Assembly (NCBI RefSeq): GCF_029961145.1
Contig: NZ_JASBRG010000007.1
Span: 786,155 to 850,154 of the forward strand
Source: Pinibacter soli
GTDB taxonomy: Bacteria > Bacteroidota > Bacteroidia > Chitinophagales > Chitinophagaceae
Length of the DNA stretch: 64,000 bases
Direction: 5' to 3'
This document shows positions 51,967-62,072 of this stretch, piece by piece. Every line of letters starts with the position of its first letter. Position 1 is the first letter of the stretch. The position numbers were made by a program, and so were the translations under genes. The notes below the pieces were generated by a model. That model searched no databases and was not told where the DNA came from. It saw nothing but the letters and a program-made list of their open reading frames with translations.

Positions 51967-53508
51967 TTATAAATTCCATTTGTAACTCATGTTCTTGATC
52001 TTACCGTATCCTTCTGTTATTCTTTCACTGGTTTTATCAATGGTACCATTGGAAGGATCAATAAAATAGCAGTATACTTTACCTGTCTTAGTGGTTTCGT
52101 TCCATGTAGCGATATATACTATTTTGTTCGCATTGGGTAGTAGAGCAAGCTGAACGGCTGGGTAATAAAACTTCTGTAATCTAACGCAGGTTACCGTTTC
52201 GCCAGCAGGTGCAGACCATGCCAGATCTGCCGGAAGTCCCGAATTATATTTAAACAAATACACGCCCGAAGAGGCTCCATACAAAGCATACTGCCCTGCA
52301 AAAGCGGTCGCCATCGTGTTGGCACTCTTTACATTGGGACTAGTGGACATATCAATTTTACGCAGACCCACGTTGTTTGTAGTGCCCATAAAATTGGCCA
52401 CCATAAAATAGGAATTGGTACCGTCGCCCATAATGCTATACTCATAGTTGGTAAGACCCCAGTCGTTTGCTTTCATGTCCAGGCCCACGTTGTCCACATT
52501 AAACTGAGTAGTATTAACCTGTGTGGGGAATCTTGTAACCGTTACTCCGTTTGCTGCTACATAGGCAAAACGTTTATTAGTTTTATCATACACAACCGCG
52601 TCAAAAGCAGATCCGTAGTAGTAAGGTGTCCAACTATCAATTTGACCATAGTCGCCTCCTAAAGCTGCGCCGAAATAATTTATTCTGTAAGATCCTGATG
52701 AAATGAAATTGGTCACATGCACTTTATTATCGTTCACCACCAATTCTTTTCGTGTGTTGTTTCCCGTTAGAAACTGAATGGATTTAGTTGCAGGTGCAGT
52801 CCAGAACAATTTATTGAACGGATAGGTGATAGCAAAAGAAGATTTATCCACTCCTATCATATCATTTTCTGAAGCTATCAGTACATCTCCGGATGATAGC
52901 GGCGCAATTGAATGAAGAAGCGAAACTGGTTTCCCATCAAGCGCTGCACCGTTTGTATTCTTAATCACATCCAGGAACAAACGTGGCTTTGTAACACCTG
53001 TTTTCACTCTTTCATCTACTATGATGCCTACATCTGTTTTTCCTTCTTTTTCATATAGTACCATCCAGCCGTCTGAAAGTATTTCAGATACCTGCAAGTT
53101 AAAACGCTGGTATGTTTCCACCTGTGTGCTCAGGTCTTTTACCGCCAGATGAACGATCCATTTACCGGCAGGTTTAGTGATGGGAACTTTCAGCTTTATC
53201 TGGTGTGATAACGTATCGCGGGAATAAACAGGCGTGCCCACATAGCCTTGAAAAATAACCCAGGTAAAATCCAGCTTACCCTCTACCTCTTTCTCGGAAG
53301 TAACCAACTTACCGTTGAGATAGATCTTGGGTTCAATCGTCAACGTATCGTACCGGTAAACCGCATAGTCTGCCCGTATGTTGTTCACGCTTGTATCAAT
53401 AACAATATTGTCAAGGGTTTTATAATCATAATTCCCTTTATCCTTATAGCAACTGTGAATGCCCAATATCAGGATTACACAGCTTATGATGCTTATTATT
53501 TTTTTCAT
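51967..53508 (-). CDS. PKD-like family SPII lipoprotein
   Basis: 513 residues with leader MKKIISIISCVILILGIHSC. The mature start YKDKGNYDYKTLDNIVID and the later segment GKLDFTWVIFQGYVGTPVYS match the PKD-like family of lipoproteins that regularly follow SusC, SusD and DUF4843 genes. The C-terminal two thirds look like a beta-propeller, with recurring GSSGVYLFKYNSGLP-type blades. It starts 15 bases after the DUF4843 gene and ends 23 bases before the TlpA start. It is probably a surface accessory protein of the transporter. Confidence 0.8.
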   Translation of the reverse strand: MKKIISIISCVILILGIHSCYKDKGNYDYKTLDNIVIDTSVNNIRADYAVYRYDTLTIEPKIYLNGKLVTSEKEVEGKLDFTWVIFQGYVGTPVYSRDTLSHQIKLKVPITKPAGKWIVHLAVKDLSTQVETYQRFNLQVSEILSDGWMVLYEKEGKTDVGIIVDERVKTGVTKPRLFLDVIKNTNGAALDGKPVSLLHSIAPLSSGDVLIASENDMIGVDKSSFAITYPFNKLFWTAPATKSIQFLTGNNTRKELVVNDNKVHVTNFISSGSYRINYFGAALGGDYGQIDSWTPYYYGSAFDAVVYDKTNKRFAYVAANGVTVTRFPTQVNTTQFNVDNVGLDMKANDWGLTNYEYSIMGDGTNSYFMVANFMGTTNNVGLRKIDMSTSPNVKSANTMATAFAGQYALYGASSGVYLFKYNSGLPADLAWSAPAGETVTCVRLQKFYYPAVQLALLPNANKIVYIATWNETTKTGKVYCYFIDPSNGTIDKTSERITEGYGKIKNMSYKWNL

Positions 53509-53523
53509 ACTTGTTGTAAATAA

Positions 53524-54276
53524 TTAGGGGAAAACGACTTCGCTATTATTTTCATCCATTAAAGGGCCGTACTTGTCTTTATATGCCTGCAGAGCAGCTT
53601 TGCATAAATTCTGGAAGTAAGATGCCTGTGTTGCTGTAATTGTATTGTCAGCAAGCACTGGGTCCTTGGCAACTGTATAATAAATTTTAAAGTTGGCCAT
53701 GCCGGTGGTTTGAATGATAAAGGCATACTTCACATTGCTATACGTGCCAAAGTATTTGCTCATGGCGAAATAAGGAGATGTCGCCGCATCCCAGTTATCA
53801 GGCTTCGATACGGCATTTTTAAAAATAACAGTAAGATCACTTAACTCTTCTGCACCTTCCAAAAAGGTTGGGGACTCCTTTAACTTAAAGACAATTTTCC
53901 CTGTGCTATTTTTAAACTCAGTGTAGCCTGCGGGTTTGTCAATGTAGATGGGAAATCTTCCTTCGTACTGTCCAGCCTTAATGGTGTAGATACCAAAAGT
54001 ATAATACACACGGCTGGTATCGCCTGATACGGCTTGCAATTCAAATTTCGTATCGTGGTTCAACGGGTAACCGGAAAGTCTGAAATTAAACATAACAGAA
54101 TCTCTGCCGGTAACGGTGTATGCGAAATTGTGTGTAACGCTATCTTCAACAACACTGCCGGATCCGAGCCAGATATTGATCGCGTTTCTCTCCTCAGGAA
54201 AGGGAAATTTATGCTCTTTCGTGCAGGAAAAGAGAAAGCAGCTGATTATGAATATTAAAAATTTAGACTGATGCAT
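53524..54276 (-). CDS. DUF4843-family SPII lipoprotein
   Basis: 250 residues with leader MHQSKFLIFIISCFLFSC and an immunoglobulin-like beta structure. The segments FPEERNAINIWLG, YTVTGRDSVMFNFRLSGYPL, RVYYTFGIYTIKAGQYEGRF and GKIVFKLKESPTFLEG match the DUF4843 pattern. Members occur almost only after SusD in this operon type and are assumed to sit with the SusCD complex on the cell surface; their biochemical role is not known. It lies 11 bases after SusD. Confidence 0.8.
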   Translation of the reverse strand: MHQSKFLIFIISCFLFSCTKEHKFPFPEERNAINIWLGSGSVVEDSVTHNFAYTVTGRDSVMFNFRLSGYPLNHDTKFELQAVSGDTSRVYYTFGIYTIKAGQYEGRFPIYIDKPAGYTEFKNSTGKIVFKLKESPTFLEGAEELSDLTVIFKNAVSKPDNWDAATSPYFAMSKYFGTYSNVKYAFIIQTTGMANFKIYYTVAKDPVLADNTITATQASYFQNLCKAALQAYKDKYGPLMDENNSEVVFP

Positions 54277-54287
54277 GGTTTGTAGTA

Positions 54288-55700
54288 TTATCGGTTAGTT
54301 ACTCTGTTTGCTGCTTCATACTCTGAAGCAGGTAGCGGGAAAATATATGCCTTCAGGCCAACGAGGTCCTTATCCGATCCGCGGATAGCAGCCATGTTCC
54401 AACGCTTGTAGTAATAAAACAATTGACCCTCTCCAATGAATTCCTTTCTGTATTCATTTGTCATAACGGATCTGAAGTCGGCAGGCGCGGTGGTCATCTG
54501 AGCAACACCTCTCGCTTTTCTAACCGGGTTGAAATCTTTTAATACATCAGTACCGTCGTGATAATCGCACTCGGCAAGTATATAGTAGATCTCAGCGAGT
54601 TTCAGCACCGGCATTTTGTTTTGATAGTATGCGTCGGTAGAGGCCGATTCGGAATATTTGAGTACATATCTTTTATCCGTATTGATGCTTGTACCATTTT
54701 CGAACAAATACAAATAGCGGTAGTCGTCCGTATTATTTTCGTAGTAAGAAAGCAGCGTTGCAGAGTTTAGGGAAAAAACAGTAGTGCCTTCTTCGGAAAG
54801 ATAATTTATCGCATATTGGTTCAGGTTAGTTATCTGCAAAGCAAACAAATGCTCGGGAGCGCCGCTAAGGTCGGTTCCGTTGATATAGTTTGCCTGCGTG
54901 GAAAATGAAAATTTACCTGAATTAATAACGGCCTGGGCGCATTCACGTGCTTTTGCATAATCACCCATGTACAAGTATATTCTTGCCAGCAAGCCCTGTA
55001 CAGCATAATAGTTCAAATGCAACTGCCTGTTGATAAGGTATCCATTGTCATCAAATTCAGTTACTTTTTTTCCAGTAAAAACGGGATCAACTTTTAGTAG
55101 TTCTTTTGCAGCCAACAAGTCTTCCAGAATTCTATTGACCACTTCGTTTACTTTATATTGCGATGTTTGCTGGGCTGTGTACTGTGTTACATATGGAATG
55201 GCAGGTTGCGATGCATTGATGGTATAGCTGGTACCAAAACATCTCAGCAGATCAAAATGAATAAAGCCTCTTAGTGCCAATGCCTCGCCCTTTATAATAT
55301 TGTAGTTATCTCCTTTGAAAACTTTTTTCCCGTCAATGTTCCCCAAAATATTATTGGTATTGCTTAAAGCTTTGTACATATTGCTCCATACCCCTTCAAT
55401 TCTGTTCTGCGATAAAGTGCCTGTGTAATTGTAATTACCATCATCATCATAGGCCGTAGGATAAGTAACCCATTCATGAGACAGTACGCCCATCATTCCG
55501 TATGTGAGCTCTTTGCCATACAGAGGTTCACCTGTAAGGATGGTATATACACCGGCCAGCGCTTCTTTAAATCCAGATTCGTCTTTAAACAGTTCCGAAT
55601 CTTTGATTTGTGAATTGGGCTGTACATCAAGCCATTTGCTGCATGAGGTAAACAGCACTGCAGTGAGTATGATTGCGAACGTTTTGTTTATCTTTTTCAT
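54288..55700 (-). CDS. SusD/RagB-family lipoprotein (peptide-type locus)
   Basis: 470 residues with leader MKKINKTFAIILTAVLFTSC and the mature start SKWLDVQPNSQIKDSELFKD, typical of SusD/RagB. Internal segments are GEALALRGFIHFDLLRCFGT, YAVQGLLARIYLYMGDYAKA and KLAEIYYILAECDYHDGT. It starts eight bases after its SusC partner. At 470 residues it is on the short side, as is common in RagB-like members that accept peptides; the substrate itself cannot be read from sequence. Confidence 0.93.
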   Translation of the reverse strand: MKKINKTFAIILTAVLFTSCSKWLDVQPNSQIKDSELFKDESGFKEALAGVYTILTGEPLYGKELTYGMMGVLSHEWVTYPTAYDDDGNYNYTGTLSQNRIEGVWSNMYKALSNTNNILGNIDGKKVFKGDNYNIIKGEALALRGFIHFDLLRCFGTSYTINASQPAIPYVTQYTAQQTSQYKVNEVVNRILEDLLAAKELLKVDPVFTGKKVTEFDDNGYLINRQLHLNYYAVQGLLARIYLYMGDYAKARECAQAVINSGKFSFSTQANYINGTDLSGAPEHLFALQITNLNQYAINYLSEEGTTVFSLNSATLLSYYENNTDDYRYLYLFENGTSINTDKRYVLKYSESASTDAYYQNKMPVLKLAEIYYILAECDYHDGTDVLKDFNPVRKARGVAQMTTAPADFRSVMTNEYRKEFIGEGQLFYYYKRWNMAAIRGSDKDLVGLKAYIFPLPASEYEAANRVTNR

Positions 55701-55708
55701 GCCTGTAA

Positions 55709-58700
55709 TTAAAAAGTGGTTTGAATTGAAAATGAGAACGTACGGGAGAAAGGATAATCCGTACCGCGCTCCGTTTTTACATCTGAAGCAATAAACACCT
55801 CGGACATATAGAATCCAAGTTTCAGATTTTCCAGATGATACTTCTTAATGTTTCTCCATTTGAAATCGTAGTAAGCGTTCAATGTTGAAAACGCCAGGTC
55901 TGATTTTGTCTGATAAAATCTTGTTGTGGGCCTTGTAACTGTGGGAGTTGCCGTGATGCCTTTAAAGTAAGACTCGTCACCCGCCTTGTGCCAGGTATTG
56001 TTCAACACTCTTTCATCAACATTGTAGGCGATATTTACATTCTCTACCCTGTTAACCAAGGTAGCATTGTAGTAGCCCGCATTTAACGAATAACGCATAG
56101 AAGCAAACAAGCCCCATCCTTTGTATTCCATGCTGATGCCGAAGTTACCATTAAGCTTAGGATCGGTAACGCCTGCAACCACTTGGTCATCAGGGTTCCA
56201 GGTATATGTTGTTTTTCCTGTTTTGGTTAAAAACAATTCTTTTCCATTTACAGGATCAATGCCCAGAGATGGCACGGCCCAGATAGAATTGATTGACTGC
56301 CCTTCCTGGTAACGCGTTTTCGGAGCATTCAGATTTGTTTGGCTTGCGTCTTGTTCATCATTCTGGCGCTTAAGCGCATCGGATATTTGAGTGATCTTAT
56401 TCGTTGTGTGAGCAAAGGATGCATTCAACGTTACATAAGATTGTTTGCGTGGGTTGCCATAAAGCTGGTAACTGATAGTACCCTCGTACCCTTTCTTTTG
56501 CAGCGATCCTAAATTCTCTTTGTAAGTATAAAAACCTGTCGAAGGAGGCAATGTAAAGTCTATCAAAAGGCTATTTGTATTGCTCAAATAATAGTCAAAG
56601 CGAATGTTCAATTTATTGAACAGCTTAAGATCCATACCAACGTTATAATCCATTGTTTCCTGCCACTTCAGGTTGTTGTTTGCCAACGCATATAAGTAGC
56701 CTCCGGAAATGTTATCATAAGTGCTGCTCGTAAAGAAACTGTAGGTAGCCATCGACTGGTAAGGATTGAAATTCTGGCTTCCTGTAGAACCCACAGAGCC
56801 TCTTAATTTCATCAGGTTGATATATTTCTGGCCCTTCAAAAATGATTCGTTATGAATATTCCATCCTAAGCCCAGTGACCAGAACGTTCCCCAGCGATTG
56901 TCTGCACCAAATACTGACGAGGCATTTCTGCGAATGCTCACATCTGCCAGGTACCTGTTGTCGTATGAATAGTTACCAAATGCAATAAGACCAACTTCTC
57001 TTTTGGAAGATTCGCCACCAGACGGCACGCCGTTTTCTTCGTATTGTTTTGCAAAAGTGATGAAGTCAACCCTGTTGTTAAGGAAGCCCCACGCAGTCAT
57101 GCCATGACTTTGGTTTTTAGATGCAGTAAGGTTCCAGCCACCATTTAGAAACAAAACATGTTTTCCATAAGTCTTCGACCAGTTGGCAAAAATGTCGGAA
57201 CTCAAATTATTGTTCTCACCATCTGTGATGGAGTAAGAGCCGCGCTTGTAATACGAATCACCTGTCCACAAAGCAAACTTTGTGTGATCTCCCGGAAGAA
57301 ATACCTCTGCACTGTTGCCATTGTAAGTATAACCAACCCTTGCAGTCAATTTTAAATTTTGATGCGCCTGGTATTCCACATAAAAGTTTTCTGTAACCTC
57401 ATTGTACTTGGAGAAGTTTTTGGTTTCCAGTTGCGCATTGTACAACGGGTTAAAATAATACAACGGAGTTGATGACGCTGTTGACTGGTAAGTGCCTAAT
57501 AGTTTTTGCACATTTCCATTTTCATCAGTTGGCGCGTAATATGGGTTCAATGAAGTGTATTCGGAAAAGCTGCCATAAGGAGAATTGTTAGCCTTATTGA
57601 AAGTCAGATTCAGAATATTACGAAAGTTAACTTTACCGCTTCTGTAAGACAAGTTAATCGAACCTCCCATTGTCTGGCGGTCGGAGCCTTTCATTACACC
57701 CGCAACTTTATTGTAGTTAAGATCCACACCATAACGCATGGCAGAAGAACCTCCTTCAAGGTAAAGAGATTGCTTATGGCCAAAGCCTGTTTGCAACGGC
57801 TTGGACAACCAGTAAGTGTTTACACCCTTTTCAATATTTTGAAGAATCGCGTTGTACTCCTCATTTAAAAACTGTTGTGTAAATGGCTGCGTAGATGTAT
57901 AACGTCCTGCATTTTTTTCAACCTGCAATTTTTCACGGGCATCTGTAAGATTATAAGAATTCAGATCAGGCACTTCCACGTTGAAATTTCCGTTGTAGGA
58001 TATACGCATCTCTCCTTCTCTTGGCTTAAGTGTTTCTATAACCACCACACCATTTGCTGCTTTTGATCCGTAGATTGCTTTAGCAGCCGCGTCTTTCAGT
58101 AGCGTGATAGATGCCACTCTGTTCATATCCAGATCAAAAACTTTTTGAAGAGTTGCTTCAAAACCATCTAAAATAAATAAAGGCTCGTTAGGGTTTCCGG
58201 CGTATTCACCTTTTACATCATCCAATCCAGACTTGCCTCTCATTTGAATTTCTGGCAAAGCATTTGGATTGGAACCAAGCACCAGATTATCCGTTATCAC
58301 AAATGAAGGGTCCATATTTTGTAAACTCTGTAATACGTTTTTATTACCGGCTTTTTTCAGGTCCTCTGCTTTATACGTAACTGCACTTCCGGTAAAGCTG
58401 TTTTTTGCTTGTCGCGAATAACCTGTCACCACCACATCTTCATTCTCTTCTATGCGCTTTTGCATCACAACTACAATCGGAAATTTTGTTTTATCCGTTA
58501 TCACTAGTTCTTTCTCTTTATAACCAGTATGGCTGAAAACCAATGTAGCCTCCGGTTTATCTAAAGTAAGAATGAACTCTCCCTGGTTATTGGAGGTAGT
58601 GCCTATTTTGCTGTTTCCTTTTAATACGATAGAAACGTTTGGCAGCGGTTTCTTATCATCGTCGAAAACCTTACCTAAAACTTTGGGTGAAGCTTTAACT

Positions 58701-58807
58701 GACATCATTGGCACCTGACTAAGCAGGGAAAGAGGAAACAGCGTAATTGCCAGCAGAACCACGAGAGTGGATTTCCATCTTGCCCATAAGCGCAACTTTT
58801 CTTTCAT
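55709..58807 (-). CDS. SusC/RagA-family TonB-dependent transporter (peptide-type locus)
   Basis: 1032 residues. The leader ends LSLLSQ; then a carboxypeptidase-regulatory-like domain (LGKVFDDDKKPLPNVSIVLK), the plug with DVVVTGYSRQAKNSFTGSAV and AAKAIYGSKAANGVVVIETL, and a barrel ending FSFSIQTTF. The N-terminus has no STN domain, though an ECF/anti-sigma pair stands upstream. It lies 78 bases after the zincin-like gene and eight before SusD. Confidence 0.95.
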   Translation of the reverse strand: MKEKLRLWARWKSTLVVLLAITLFPLSLLSQVPMMSVKASPKVLGKVFDDDKKPLPNVSIVLKGNSKIGTTSNNQGEFILTLDKPEATLVFSHTGYKEKELVITDKTKFPIVVVMQKRIEENEDVVVTGYSRQAKNSFTGSAVTYKAEDLKKAGNKNVLQSLQNMDPSFVITDNLVLGSNPNALPEIQMRGKSGLDDVKGEYAGNPNEPLFILDGFEATLQKVFDLDMNRVASITLLKDAAAKAIYGSKAANGVVVIETLKPREGEMRISYNGNFNVEVPDLNSYNLTDAREKLQVEKNAGRYTSTQPFTQQFLNEEYNAILQNIEKGVNTYWLSKPLQTGFGHKQSLYLEGGSSAMRYGVDLNYNKVAGVMKGSDRQTMGGSINLSYRSGKVNFRNILNLTFNKANNSPYGSFSEYTSLNPYYAPTDENGNVQKLLGTYQSTASSTPLYYFNPLYNAQLETKNFSKYNEVTENFYVEYQAHQNLKLTARVGYTYNGNSAEVFLPGDHTKFALWTGDSYYKRGSYSITDGENNNLSSDIFANWSKTYGKHVLFLNGGWNLTASKNQSHGMTAWGFLNNRVDFITFAKQYEENGVPSGGESSKREVGLIAFGNYSYDNRYLADVSIRRNASSVFGADNRWGTFWSLGLGWNIHNESFLKGQKYINLMKLRGSVGSTGSQNFNPYQSMATYSFFTSSTYDNISGGYLYALANNNLKWQETMDYNVGMDLKLFNKLNIRFDYYLSNTNSLLIDFTLPPSTGFYTYKENLGSLQKKGYEGTISYQLYGNPRKQSYVTLNASFAHTTNKITQISDALKRQNDEQDASQTNLNAPKTRYQEGQSINSIWAVPSLGIDPVNGKELFLTKTGKTTYTWNPDDQVVAGVTDPKLNGNFGISMEYKGWGLFASMRYSLNAGYYNATLVNRVENVNIAYNVDERVLNNTWHKAGDESYFKGITATPTVTRPTTRFYQTKSDLAFSTLNAYYDFKWRNIKKYHLENLKLGFYMSEVFIASDVKTERGTDYPFSRTFSFSIQTTF

Positions 58808-58885
58808 AATACTTTGTAGTGGTTGTTTTGGTTTGAACGAATAGAGGGCCTTTTTTTTTACCGGGCCTTTATTTTCTCAAGAGTT

Positions 58886-61102
58886 TTAGATTTTGGGGGA
58901 GGTGTTCACAAATTTTGCTTTCCACGGATACTGTTCATCATTTGCGAGATTATTATCCCACGCGTGATGAAAATGTTGCGTGGGTGCTCCTGTTACAACC
59001 AGGTATATTCTGCTGGTATTCGCAGGAACGGTAAATGACGCCGTGCCCGAATTGCCGTTGTTCATAGCACCGTATACAACACTTCCCGTGCTTGTAACAG
59101 CCGCCAGTCCCCAGCGCCAACCCGCATATTGATCGTAAGTTGTGTTATACAAACTGTTGCCTTTAACTCCTTCAAACGACACCTGTACAACAGTGCCCGC
59201 CGCAGGAACCGTTAATTGCAAAGCATCGAACCCATAGTTTTGAACGCACCTCGAAGTGTCGATGATGTAATAACCGTCCCCCATTGCATTCACTTTCACA
59301 TTCTGTGTATAAGACGCCGATGTTGACAACACGTAATTGGTATAGTAAGATTTATGAAGAAAATCCCAGCTCAGCGTTCTTCTTGCGTAGTCATACATTT
59401 CATCGTTAAATTGTGACTGTGTAATATTAGTAATGCGCTGATATGCTTCTACTGCATCTTCTCCTGTAATTGCCTGTTGCCAAAGCTTTCCGGCGAAGTC
59501 GATACCATGCAGCAAATGCCAGTACTGCAGATGATAAAAGTTGCTGTACCTGTTATCCTCGTGCAATAAATTCAAATGCGTTTTTGGAAGAAAGGAAGGT
59601 ATGTAACTAAAGTATGCAGTTGGATAAAGCAGTGTGGCCTGGTATTGCGCAGTTTGCTCCCATATTTGCCCGATATAATTTTGACTGCCGGTAAAAGCAT
59701 AATATCCATCGCAACTGTTCAGGTATTGAAAAGTATGCCCGATCTCATGTGCCAATGTCGCGTTATCATTGGCAGCACTGTAGTTGATCCAGATGGCTCC
59801 TGTCTGGCTATCGTAACCGGAGCCGGTTGCCAGCCAATCGGCTTGCTCGTACAACATTATTATTGTTCTGTATTGATCAGCTTTTGTTTGCCCCGCCTTC
59901 ACAAAATGCATGGTGTCGTAGTAGTAAGCATAGTAATGCTCAATATTACTCAGCATCGCTTTGATGTCAACTTTTTTTGTTGCGGAAACAGAAGGGTCGC
60001 TACCAAATCCTTTTTCCCAAAACACAACAGCATTGTCTGACCAATCCATCCTGTCGTATGACCATTGACTATTGTTGTCATTAAAATTGTTTGACTTCAA
60101 TTGATTCGCCATGTATATGGCTTTGCCGCCCGGCCACCATAAAACCTTTTGCGCAGGATTATTATTTAGCTTGATTACTACATCATAAATCCCTTCGCCG
60201 GTTACATTCAATGTAGCATCAAAATTGATGGCTGTTTTGTTGAGCAGCGACGCTGCCTTTATGGTACCCTTCAGTACGCTGTCTTGTTCCAGCACCGGAA
60301 ATCTGTTGATAGGAGAACTAAGGATAATGGCGTCAGACGACTTAACAGCAGTAACCCATGGATTGATAGAGGTTAAAGAAAAATTGCTGATCCAATCGAT
60401 ATTATCTGGAATGCTTATTCCTTTATCTCTGTTATCGGTGATCTTTAATCTGAGATATGTTTTTGAAGCCTTATAATTTGGAATAGTAGCAGCTGCATCA
60501 TTCAGGTAAGAACCGCTAAGTTTTGTAACATTAACACTTGCCTGAACAGTATTTGCTTCAGTACTATATTTCCAGTTTGCTTTCACCGGGGCGAAAACAT
60601 TTTCTGTCAATTCAATGCTGGCAATATTTGAAAGTGTGTATGTTTTATCATTCACCTTCGCTTGCACCAAAATGTAATAAGTACCAGAAGCAATATTTTG
60701 TGTGGTTGCACCTTCTATGGTAATCACACCTGTTGCTGGATCAATGCTTACTCCACTCTTTTCTGTTTGCGTGTATTTGGCAACAACAGCTGCTTCGGTG
60801 AGGTCAGTATTTTTATTTACAGGCTGGCTCCAGGTGCCTATGGAATATTTATCTAAAAAAGCGGAAACGGTTTTACCGGATGTATTTCTTACATCCAAAA
60901 CACTGAACTGAACATTTGCGGGAAAATTATGTACAATTGCTGCGCTGGCGAATTTTGCACCTTTGGCAACTTTAAAAACATTACTTGCATAAGAAGCTGT
61001 AAAGGTAGTCTCCTCTCCGGATGCGGATTCCTTACTACCCTTGCTGCAAGACAATAGAATGACCAGCACGGTATACAATACCGTTAATGACAATATTCTC
61101 AT
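58886..61102 (-). CDS. zincin-like metallopeptidase lipoprotein (DUF6055/M60-like)
   Basis: 738 residues with leader MRILSLTVLYTVLVILLSC (Cys 19). The N-terminal 300 residues are cadherin-like or Ig-like strands (GVSIDPATGVITIEGATTQN, then DKTYTLSNIASIELTE). The central domain holds TLAHEIGHTFQYLNSC (His 452, Glu 453, His 456) and a later QIWEQTAQY (Glu 482), the two His and distal Glu of a gluzincin site. The surrounding GYDSQTGAIWINYSA and the WE-x-x-A-Q-Y helix resemble DUF6055, with M60-like enzymes as the alternative. The C-terminal 150 residues form a carbohydrate-binding-like beta domain. It probably digests protein or glycoprotein at the cell surface to feed the SusCD pair encoded next. 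Confidence 0.7.
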   Translation of the reverse strand: MRILSLTVLYTVLVILLSCSKGSKESASGEETTFTASYASNVFKVAKGAKFASAAIVHNFPANVQFSVLDVRNTSGKTVSAFLDKYSIGTWSQPVNKNTDLTEAAVVAKYTQTEKSGVSIDPATGVITIEGATTQNIASGTYYILVQAKVNDKTYTLSNIASIELTENVFAPVKANWKYSTEANTVQASVNVTKLSGSYLNDAAATIPNYKASKTYLRLKITDNRDKGISIPDNIDWISNFSLTSINPWVTAVKSSDAIILSSPINRFPVLEQDSVLKGTIKAASLLNKTAINFDATLNVTGEGIYDVVIKLNNNPAQKVLWWPGGKAIYMANQLKSNNFNDNNSQWSYDRMDWSDNAVVFWEKGFGSDPSVSATKKVDIKAMLSNIEHYYAYYYDTMHFVKAGQTKADQYRTIIMLYEQADWLATGSGYDSQTGAIWINYSAANDNATLAHEIGHTFQYLNSCDGYYAFTGSQNYIGQIWEQTAQYQATLLYPTAYFSYIPSFLPKTHLNLLHEDNRYSNFYHLQYWHLLHGIDFAGKLWQQAITGEDAVEAYQRITNITQSQFNDEMYDYARRTLSWDFLHKSYYTNYVLSTSASYTQNVKVNAMGDGYYIIDTSRCVQNYGFDALQLTVPAAGTVVQVSFEGVKGNSLYNTTYDQYAGWRWGLAAVTSTGSVVYGAMNNGNSGTASFTVPANTSRIYLVVTGAPTQHFHHAWDNNLANDEQYPWKAKFVNTSPKI

Positions 61103-61138
61103 AAGCAGAAAATTCCTTAAAGCGAGTTGGAAAGTTGG

Positions 61139-61975
61139 TTAATTAAAACAGATCTTGACTGTTTTCTTGTCTGTGATAGTATATGAAAACAACATTTGCT
61201 TTGACATATCGTCAATTAAATCCGGAAAGCTCACCTGTTGAAAATGTGCAGTATACATTTTCCCTGCAACATCCGGCTTGCCGGTTTCGCAAAGCTCAAG
61301 AACGATACCATATTTAGTCTGTAAAATTGCAGCGATCTCGTTGAATGAAGCATTATTAATACTCACTCTGAGTGCCATCTGATTTAAGACTTTCAGCTGT
61401 TCAGATGAATCCAGTTTATTCAATGCCACTTCATTAATCATCACCTTGCCCATTGGAGTCATCTTAACACTTTTCGGTTTCGGTTCCCGGGATACAGTAT
61501 CAGCAGTCACTACAGAGTCCTTTACCAAAGCGGGCTCTGACAATGCTTTCTTATCATGTTGTTTAGTTTTAGATTGATGTACATTAATTTTTTGTGGATA
61601 AGCGTGCAACGTATTAGAAACTACATGCTCATCAATGGGTTCCTGTTTCACAATGGTTTTGGCAATTGCCGGATTATTTTTTTGCGGCTCCGTTTTCTCC
61701 GATATAAAATAATAAGAACCCGCAATTATAAAACCCAACACAGCCGCTGCCGCAAGTCGTGGCAAATAACGACGTACAATTCCTTTCCTTACTTCTTTCG
61801 GCGCTGTTACTGTCGGAATTGACGACTGCTCGTCAAGATGCTCTTGCCAGTAAGACTCTAAAAAACGCTCAAACGCTTGCTGGTTTTGAGGTTCCATGAG
61901 CCATTCTTCTACTATGGCCGCTTCTCTTTCAGAACAGGTTCTTTCGAAATAATTTTTTAAAAGTTCGTTTGTCAC
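61139..61975 (-). CDS. FecR-like anti-sigma factor without a recognisable FecR core
   Basis: 278 residues. The N-terminal cytoplasmic helices (LLKNYFERTCSEREAAIVEE and onwards) are of the FecR/anti-sigma type; one membrane helix follows (about 73-91). The C-terminal part (about 193-278) resembles the DUF4974/STN-like domain (SFNEIAAILQTKYGIVLELC, then SFPDLIDDMSKQMLFSYTIT). The central beta domain of normal FecR proteins is missing: residues 92-190 are a Lys/Ser/Pro-rich linker. Usual members have 320-400 residues. It is 97 bases after the sigma factor gene and should hold that sigma factor at the membrane until an envelope signal arrives. Confidence 0.75.
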   Translation of the reverse strand: MTNELLKNYFERTCSEREAAIVEEWLMEPQNQQAFERFLESYWQEHLDEQSSIPTVTAPKEVRKGIVRRYLPRLAAAAVLGFIIAGSYYFISEKTEPQKNNPAIAKTIVKQEPIDEHVVSNTLHAYPQKINVHQSKTKQHDKKALSEPALVKDSVVTADTVSREPKPKSVKMTPMGKVMINEVALNKLDSSEQLKVLNQMALRVSINNASFNEIAAILQTKYGIVLELCETGKPDVAGKMYTAHFQQVSFPDLIDDMSKQMLFSYTITDKKTVKICFN

Positions 61976-62072
61976 TTTGCTTAAGACTTGTGAATCAAAA
62001 ATCTAAATACTATACAATCTAAAACGTAAACGCACCTAATCGTTTTCAATTTTTTTTCGAATTATTTCATTT
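61976..62072 (-). promoter_or_regulatory. spacer between sigma and anti-sigma genes, possible ECF-dependent promoter
   Basis: A 97-base AT-rich gap is long for this otherwise tight operon. On the minus strand it reads GAAAACGATTAGGTGCG, then TTTACGTTTTAGATTG and TATAG. Such gaps between FecI- and FecR-type genes often carry an internal promoter, but no -35/-10 pair could be fixed here. Confidence 0.25.
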
